A stretch of DNA of 10,163 bases, taken from positions 1 to 10,163 of the forward strand of contig CAMEUL010000033.1 of NCBI GenBank assembly GCA_945938205.1, read 5' to 3'. A program made the position numbers and the translations under genes. The stretch is from an uncultured Traorella sp. GTDB taxonomy: Bacteria; Bacillota_I; Bacilli_A; Erysipelotrichales; Erysipelotrichaceae. Shown piece by piece: positions 6,797 to 10,163 of this stretch; position 1 is the stretch's first letter; every line of letters starts with the position of its first letter. Under the pieces are notes generated by a model. The model saw only the letters and a program-made list of their open reading frames with translations, was not told where the DNA came from and made no database searches.

Positions 6797-7433
6797 AGAT
6801 CACGCTCATAGCTAACAGCATTGTTGCTGAATAATATGTCAACAGATTTAAAAATTTCAAGATCTTAACTTTATCTTCATAGAAATACATAAACAAAAGG
6901 ATAAAATCAGAAATGCAAAAAAGAAAAGCACCTATCATGATCTTTAAACAACTTAGATGATATTGAAAAATATCAATCCCTTTCACACAAAGCAATGACA
7001 CAATAAAAGAATAAATCAGAATAGGAATTTTATGACCTTTCACATGAAATTTAGGATGTTTGGTCAGGAAAAAAGTAAAAATCATCATACCTATGGGTAC
7101 TATCAGATCCTTGAAATGAAATTTCACGATCTGATCGATCGTCATGATAAAGAATAGATGCCCTAATACAAAAGATGATAAACCTAATATAAAATTTGCT
7201 GTTACATTTTTCTTTTCATCCAATCCTAAAAACACATCTCCAAGGAAGCAAAAAATAAAGGCAGCCATCCAGGTCCATGAAAATTGACCTTTCATATTGA
7301 AAAAAGCAGCCAATACAAAAACAAGACTGGTGAGCGCTTTGGCAGGTACATAATATCTGCGATATTTCTGATTGTAGCTTGTCACCATCAGAAGCGCAAA
7401 AAAAATGACATAAAAAATTATAAAAATGATCAT
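6786..7433 (-). CDS. YhhN/TMEM86-family integral membrane protein (lysoplasmalogenase-like)
   Basis: The 215-residue protein is almost entirely hydrophobic, with about seven or eight membrane segments. Family features are visible: YVPAKALTSLVFVL near the N-terminus, FCFLGDVFLGL with the conserved GD, a SSFVLGHLFF segment with His, and GAFLFCISDFILLF with the conserved S-D before the last helices. The vertebrate member TMEM86B hydrolyses the vinyl-ether bond of lysoplasmalogens; bacterial YhhN proteins are mostly uncharacterised, so the activity is inference. A Met seven codons earlier (7454) exists, but it has no ribosome binding site. The start at 7433 has AAGGGGA nine bases upstream, inside the codons of the longer version. 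The next gene downstream is cardiolipin synthase, behind a terminator, fitting a lipid-related role. Confidence 0.85.
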   Translation of the reverse strand: MIIFIIFYVIFFALLMVTSYNQKYRRYYVPAKALTSLVFVLAAFFNMKGQFSWTWMAAFIFCFLGDVFLGLDEKKNVTANFILGLSSFVLGHLFFIMTIDQIVKFHFKDLIVPIGMMIFTFFLTKHPKFHVKGHKIPILIYSFIVSLLCVKGIDIFQYHLSCLKIMIGAFLFCISDFILLFMYFYEDKVKILKFLNLLTYYSATMLLAMSVICVG

Positions 7434-7442
7434 AGTAATAAA

Positions 7443-7449
7443 TCCCCTT
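7443..7449 (-). promoter_or_regulatory. Ribosome binding site deciding the YhhN-family start
   Basis: AAGGGGA on the minus strand lies nine bases before the ATG at 7433. It falls downstream of the ATG at 7454, which has only GGCATA before it, so it supports the shorter protein. Confidence 0.65.
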
Positions 7450-7452
7450 TTC

Positions 7453-7461
7453 ATTATGCCA
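7453..7461 (-). promoter_or_regulatory. Possible extended -10 promoter of the YhhN-family gene
   Basis: TGGCATAAT on the minus strand is an extended -10 (TGN plus CATAAT) directly after the malQ terminator. No -35 is recognisable. Transcription would start near 7446, downstream of the ATG at 7454, which agrees with the start at 7433. Confidence 0.4.
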
Positions 7462-7471
7462 TAACAGCATA

Positions 7472-7500
7472 TAAAAAGATAGCCCTTTCAGCTATCTTTT
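7472..7500 (-). terminator. Rho-independent terminator overlapping the malQ stop codon
   Basis: On the minus strand AAAAGATAGC (7491-7500) pairs perfectly with GCTATCTTTT (7474-7483) around the seven-base loop TGAAAGG, ending in five T. The malQ stop codon TAG is part of the 5' arm. The flanking A and T runs also make the hairpin symmetrical on the plus strand, but no plus-strand gene needs it. Confidence 0.8.
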
Positions 7501-8934
7501 GCTTTCTTTGATCATTTTTTCAATATAAGGAATCCGCTGGTCAAAATCCTTGAAATCCGAAAGTTTCCACTCCCAGTTTGGAGAACCCGATGTCCCCGGT
7601 GTATTCATTCGACTTCTGGCATTCAGATTCAATAGATCCTGCATTGGAATGATGGCTAAATCAGCCAAAGAATTCAATGTGAAAGCGATAAAGCGATCGG
7701 CAATTCTCTCCTGATGATATCCGGCAGTATCCAGATAAATCAAACTCTTTCTCTTAAAGGAAGACGTCTGAGAGTTAAACCAGGAAATAATTGGCTGGTT
7801 ATCATGCGTGCCTGTATAAGCCACCATATTTTTATGGTCATTGGCCAAAGGCGTTTGTGGATTGAAAGTAAACTGCGTCACTTTCATTCCCGGCAGATTG
7901 AAATAATCTCTTAATTCCAGCACTTCAGGTCGCAAATCACCTAAATCCTCTGCAATGATCTTCAATTGTGGAATTTTTTCATTCAAAGTTGTAAAAAGTT
8001 CATATCCGGGAGCTTCGACCCATTCACCTTCGATTGCTGTTGGACATGCTGTAGGAATTTTCCAGTATGTGTCAAACGCTCTAAAATGGTCAATTCGAAT
8101 AGCATCAAATAGATCGGCATTGTAATTCAAACGATCCACCCAGAAATCAAAATCATGCTGTTTCAAATAATCCCAATCATAAAGAGGATTGCCCCAACGC
8201 TGTCCAGTTGCACTGAAATAATCTGGCGGAACACCTGCAATAAAGGTAGGATGTCCGTCATCATCCAAAAGAAAACTCTTCTGGTTGGCCCAAACATCTA
8301 CACTATCAATTCCAACATAAATTGGTAAATCACCAATCAGTTCAATTCCTTTTGAATTAGCATAAGCCTTGACCTTTTTCCATTGCTGATACAGCTGATA
8401 CTGGAGAAAGATTTCATAAGTAATCTCATTTTCCAAATTGCTGAGATCCATCTCGTGATTGATGATCCATGTTTTCTGACATTCTGGCCATTCATGCCAA
8501 ATTTTCATATCATTCAGTTTCTTGAATGTCATGAAAACGGCATATTCCTGAACCCAGGACTGTGATGCAAATTTTTTGAATTTAGAATCCTTTTTAAAAT
8601 TCTGAAAAGCTTCTTTGAAAAAAGGTTCCTTAAAAGCTCTGACACCTTCGTAATCCACTTTTTTCTTATGTGCATTCAGTTTCTTTGTTTTTTTAATTAA
8701 TCCCTGTTTTTTCAATTCCTCTAATGAGATATAGAGATCATTCATTGCCTTTGAGGAATAAGGCTGATAAGGTGAATTCCCATATCCGACGGGATTAAGT
8801 GGCAGCACCTGCCAACATTTGAACCCACATGCCTGAATTCTATCAATGAAACGATAACAGTTTTCACCAAAATCACCAATTCCAAAATCACTTGGAAGTG
8901 AAGAAACAGATAATAATATTCCTGCTTTTCTCAT
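7492..8934 (-). CDS. malQ: 4-alpha-glucanotransferase (amylomaltase, GH77)
   Basis: The 480-residue cytoplasmic enzyme transfers alpha-1,4-glucan segments between maltodextrins, releasing glucose. Every GH77 landmark is present: GILLSVSSLPSDFGIGDFG at the start, NSPYQPYSS (53-61), GDLPIYVGIDSVDVWAN (201-217), VPPDYFSATGQRWGNPLYDW (235-254), RIDHFRAF with the nucleophile Asp282, AEDLG with the acid/base Glu329, and GTHDN with Asp378. Length is that of the short bacterial form (about 500, as in Thermus), not the long E. coli form. GAGGAG lies five bases before the start. No glycogen phosphorylase, maltose transporter or MalR regulator is adjacent, so it stands alone behind its own promoter (8956-8984) and ends in a terminator. 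This may serve glycogen or maltodextrin turnover with partners elsewhere. Confidence 0.97.
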   Translation of the reverse strand: MRKAGILLSVSSLPSDFGIGDFGENCYRFIDRIQACGFKCWQVLPLNPVGYGNSPYQPYSSKAMNDLYISLEELKKQGLIKKTKKLNAHKKKVDYEGVRAFKEPFFKEAFQNFKKDSKFKKFASQSWVQEYAVFMTFKKLNDMKIWHEWPECQKTWIINHEMDLSNLENEITYEIFLQYQLYQQWKKVKAYANSKGIELIGDLPIYVGIDSVDVWANQKSFLLDDDGHPTFIAGVPPDYFSATGQRWGNPLYDWDYLKQHDFDFWVDRLNYNADLFDAIRIDHFRAFDTYWKIPTACPTAIEGEWVEAPGYELFTTLNEKIPQLKIIAEDLGDLRPEVLELRDYFNLPGMKVTQFTFNPQTPLANDHKNMVAYTGTHDNQPIISWFNSQTSSFKRKSLIYLDTAGYHQERIADRFIAFTLNSLADLAIIPMQDLLNLNARSRMNTPGTSGSPNWEWKLSDFKDFDQRIPYIEKMIKESKR

Positions 8935-8955
8935 AATGTCTCCTCTTACAACAAA

Positions 8956-8984
8956 AATATATCATTTCATTACTTTTCAAGCAA
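8956..8984 (-). promoter_or_regulatory. Probable malQ promoter
   Basis: On the minus strand TTGCTT (8979-8984) and TATATT (8956-8961) are separated by exactly 17 bases, and TGA immediately before the -10 gives an extended -10 element. The site is 22 bases upstream of the malQ start codon. Confidence 0.5.
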
Positions 8985-9011
8985 GAAAAAATAGACCTTA
9001 TTCATTACTTT
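8966..9011. repeat. Pair of 11-base direct repeats at the MATE-malQ junction
   Basis: TTCATTACTTT occurs at 8966-8976 and 9001-9011, 35 bases apart. One copy covers the last codons and stop of the MATE gene, the other lies between the -35 and -10 of the malQ promoter. It might be an operator pair for malQ, or chance in AT-rich sequence. Confidence 0.4.
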
Positions 9012-10163
9012 GTGTAAGATTAACAACCCATTTTTCTTTTCGTAAGAGATTTCCTGAAAGCATGAGTTTTAAGAGTTCCGTTGACTGTCCGATCACAAAC
9101 ATCAGATAAATGCTGATAGGAGTAAAATAAGCCAGAACGAACAATAAAGGAATGGTGAAAAGCCACATGAAACCACTATCCATAATAAGCGTAGAACGTG
9201 TATCTCCTCCGGCACGGACAATGAAATAATTTTGTGTATTTAGAGTATATAGAATAAAACAGAAGGAATGAATACGGATCATTGTCATGGCTACTTCCAA
9301 TACATCCGGGCTAGCTGAAACATAGAGATATGGAATCGCATAGCTCATTAAAAACATCAGTACCGCAAAAAGACAAGCTGTCATGAAAGAAAAACCGACC
9401 ATTTTATAACCATTTTCTCTGGCTTTCTCCAGATTGTTGGCTCCCAGTTGATGACTGACCACAACCGTCGTGGCAACTGCCATTCCGGCAAATAATGTGA
9501 AAAAGATATCTGTAGCTGTCGTAGTAATGGCATAACCACTCAATACATGAGCACCTCGTGTTCCATAAAACTTCAGCATTATTGCATTACCACTGCTCCA
9601 TAAAATTTCATTCAAGCACAAAGGAGCAGCCTTGATAGAGATATTCTTCACTAAGTCAAAAGGAACATGGTGAAGTTCAAATAATTTGGTTTCAAAAGGA
9701 AACTGATTCTTGATCATGATGATCAACAACAGACTCATTTCCAAAATACGGGCAATCAGGGTTGCAATGGCTGCCCCTTGCACACCCATTTGAGGAAAAC
9801 CAAATTGTAAACAATAATTGAAAAACGTATTGGTCAGCACACTAATGACACTGACATATAATGGGATTTTGGTTTCACCAATACAACGCATGGCTGAACT
9901 GATGGAAAGAGAAATTCCCAAAGGAAGAAAAGTGAAACAGGCAAACTGCAGATAAGTCACACCTGCTTGTATCAAAGCTTCATCGGTTGTAAAGAAATGC
10001 AGAATTTCTCTTGGAAAAAAGAAAGATGCGAAAAAGAAAGGTAAAATAATGAGATAAGAAGCCCAAATAGAATAACGGAAAGATTCCTTCATCTTGTTTT
10101 CATTTTTCGCTCCAAAATACTGCGCAATGAAAATACCTACGGCATTGACAACACCTAAGGTCC
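8998..10163 (-). CDS. MATE-family multidrug/cation antiporter, 5' end outside the window
   Basis: A Na+- or H+-coupled efflux protein of the MATE (MatE/NorM-DinF) family in the cytoplasmic membrane. The frame is open to the right edge, so 387 codons are visible and roughly 60 N-terminal residues are missing against a usual 440-460. The Met at 10092 is internal: the codons before it encode NAVGIFIAQYFGAKNENK, a classic MATE motif. The same motif recurs in the second half as VVSHQLGANNLEKARENGYK, showing the family's two homologous six-helix bundles. SAMRCIGETKIPLY and its second-half counterpart VRAGGDTRSTLI are the paired MATE loops. The C-terminus ends in a short charged tail. I see no hairpin terminator after the stop, so reading into malQ is possible. 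Substrate cannot be predicted. Confidence 0.93.
   Translation of the reverse strand, partial: TLGVVNAVGIFIAQYFGAKNENKMKESFRYSIWASYLIILPFFFASFFFPREILHFFTTDEALIQAGVTYLQFACFTFLPLGISLSISSAMRCIGETKIPLYVSVISVLTNTFFNYCLQFGFPQMGVQGAAIATLIARILEMSLLLIIMIKNQFPFETKLFELHHVPFDLVKNISIKAAPLCLNEILWSSGNAIMLKFYGTRGAHVLSGYAITTTATDIFFTLFAGMAVATTVVVSHQLGANNLEKARENGYKMVGFSFMTACLFAVLMFLMSYAIPYLYVSASPDVLEVAMTMIRIHSFCFILYTLNTQNYFIVRAGGDTRSTLIMDSGFMWLFTIPLLFVLAYFTPISIYLMFVIGQSTELLKLMLSGNLLRKEKWVVNLTQSNE

Noticed and set aside
7216..7470. 84-codon minus-strand frame overlapping the YhhN-family gene
   Set aside because: It is a frame-shifted shadow of the conserved membrane protein; its Cys- and aromatic-rich translation has no recognisable pattern.
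10090..10092. MATE start codon at 10092
   Set aside because: The frame continues to the window edge and encodes the conserved FIAQYFGAKNE motif, so the ATG is internal and the gene is cut by the window.

Overview
The window is about 10.2 kb of compact, AT-rich bacterial DNA with every gene on the minus strand, so the genes read from right (10163) to left (1). Strong AGGAGG-type ribosome binding sites, short intergenic gaps, a Cys-lipoprotein PstS and gene content suggest an anaerobic, low-GC Gram-positive of the Bacillota. A gut Erysipelotrichia-like relative is my guess, but nothing here proves the genus. There is no rRNA, tRNA, CRISPR array, insertion sequence or phage gene. No gap between genes exceeds about 110 bases.

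Layout in reading order: (1) the 3' part of a MATE-family efflux gene, open at the right edge; (2) malQ, a GH77 4-alpha-glucanotransferase with its own probable promoter and a terminator that starts at its stop codon; (3) a YhhN/TMEM86-family membrane protein, also closed by a terminator overlapping its stop codon; (4) a two-gene unit of cardiolipin synthase and a patatin-like phospholipase, joined by a ribosome binding site that overlaps the upstream stop codon; (5) a single prepilin-like gene with a class III prepilin leader, ending in a clear terminator; (6) the high-affinity phosphate uptake operon pstS-pstC-pstA-pstB-phoU, tightly coupled by 4-8 base overlaps or 1-base gaps, with phoU running off the left edge.

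The pst operon encodes a complete ABC phosphate importer: binding lipoprotein PstS, permeases PstC and PstA, ATPase PstB, plus the regulator PhoU. It sits behind a promoter with a perfect TATAAT but a poor -35 and TTTAC-type repeats, as expected of an activator-dependent Pho promoter. Genes 3-4 all concern membrane lipids (lysoplasmalogenase-like protein, cardiolipin synthesis, acyl hydrolysis), so the centre of the window reads as a lipid-remodelling neighbourhood.

The most unusual item is PstS: the two halves of the usual PstS sequence appear in swapped order. The motif group normally found in the second half (SREDGSGTRGAF-type) directly follows the lipoprotein signal, and the normal N-terminal group (GSTSVTPV-type, SREL, DGIAVIVN) is at the C-terminus. 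This is a circular permutation with its break at a recognisable position. The rest of the window is ordinary housekeeping content; I see no defence system or novel multi-gene system.
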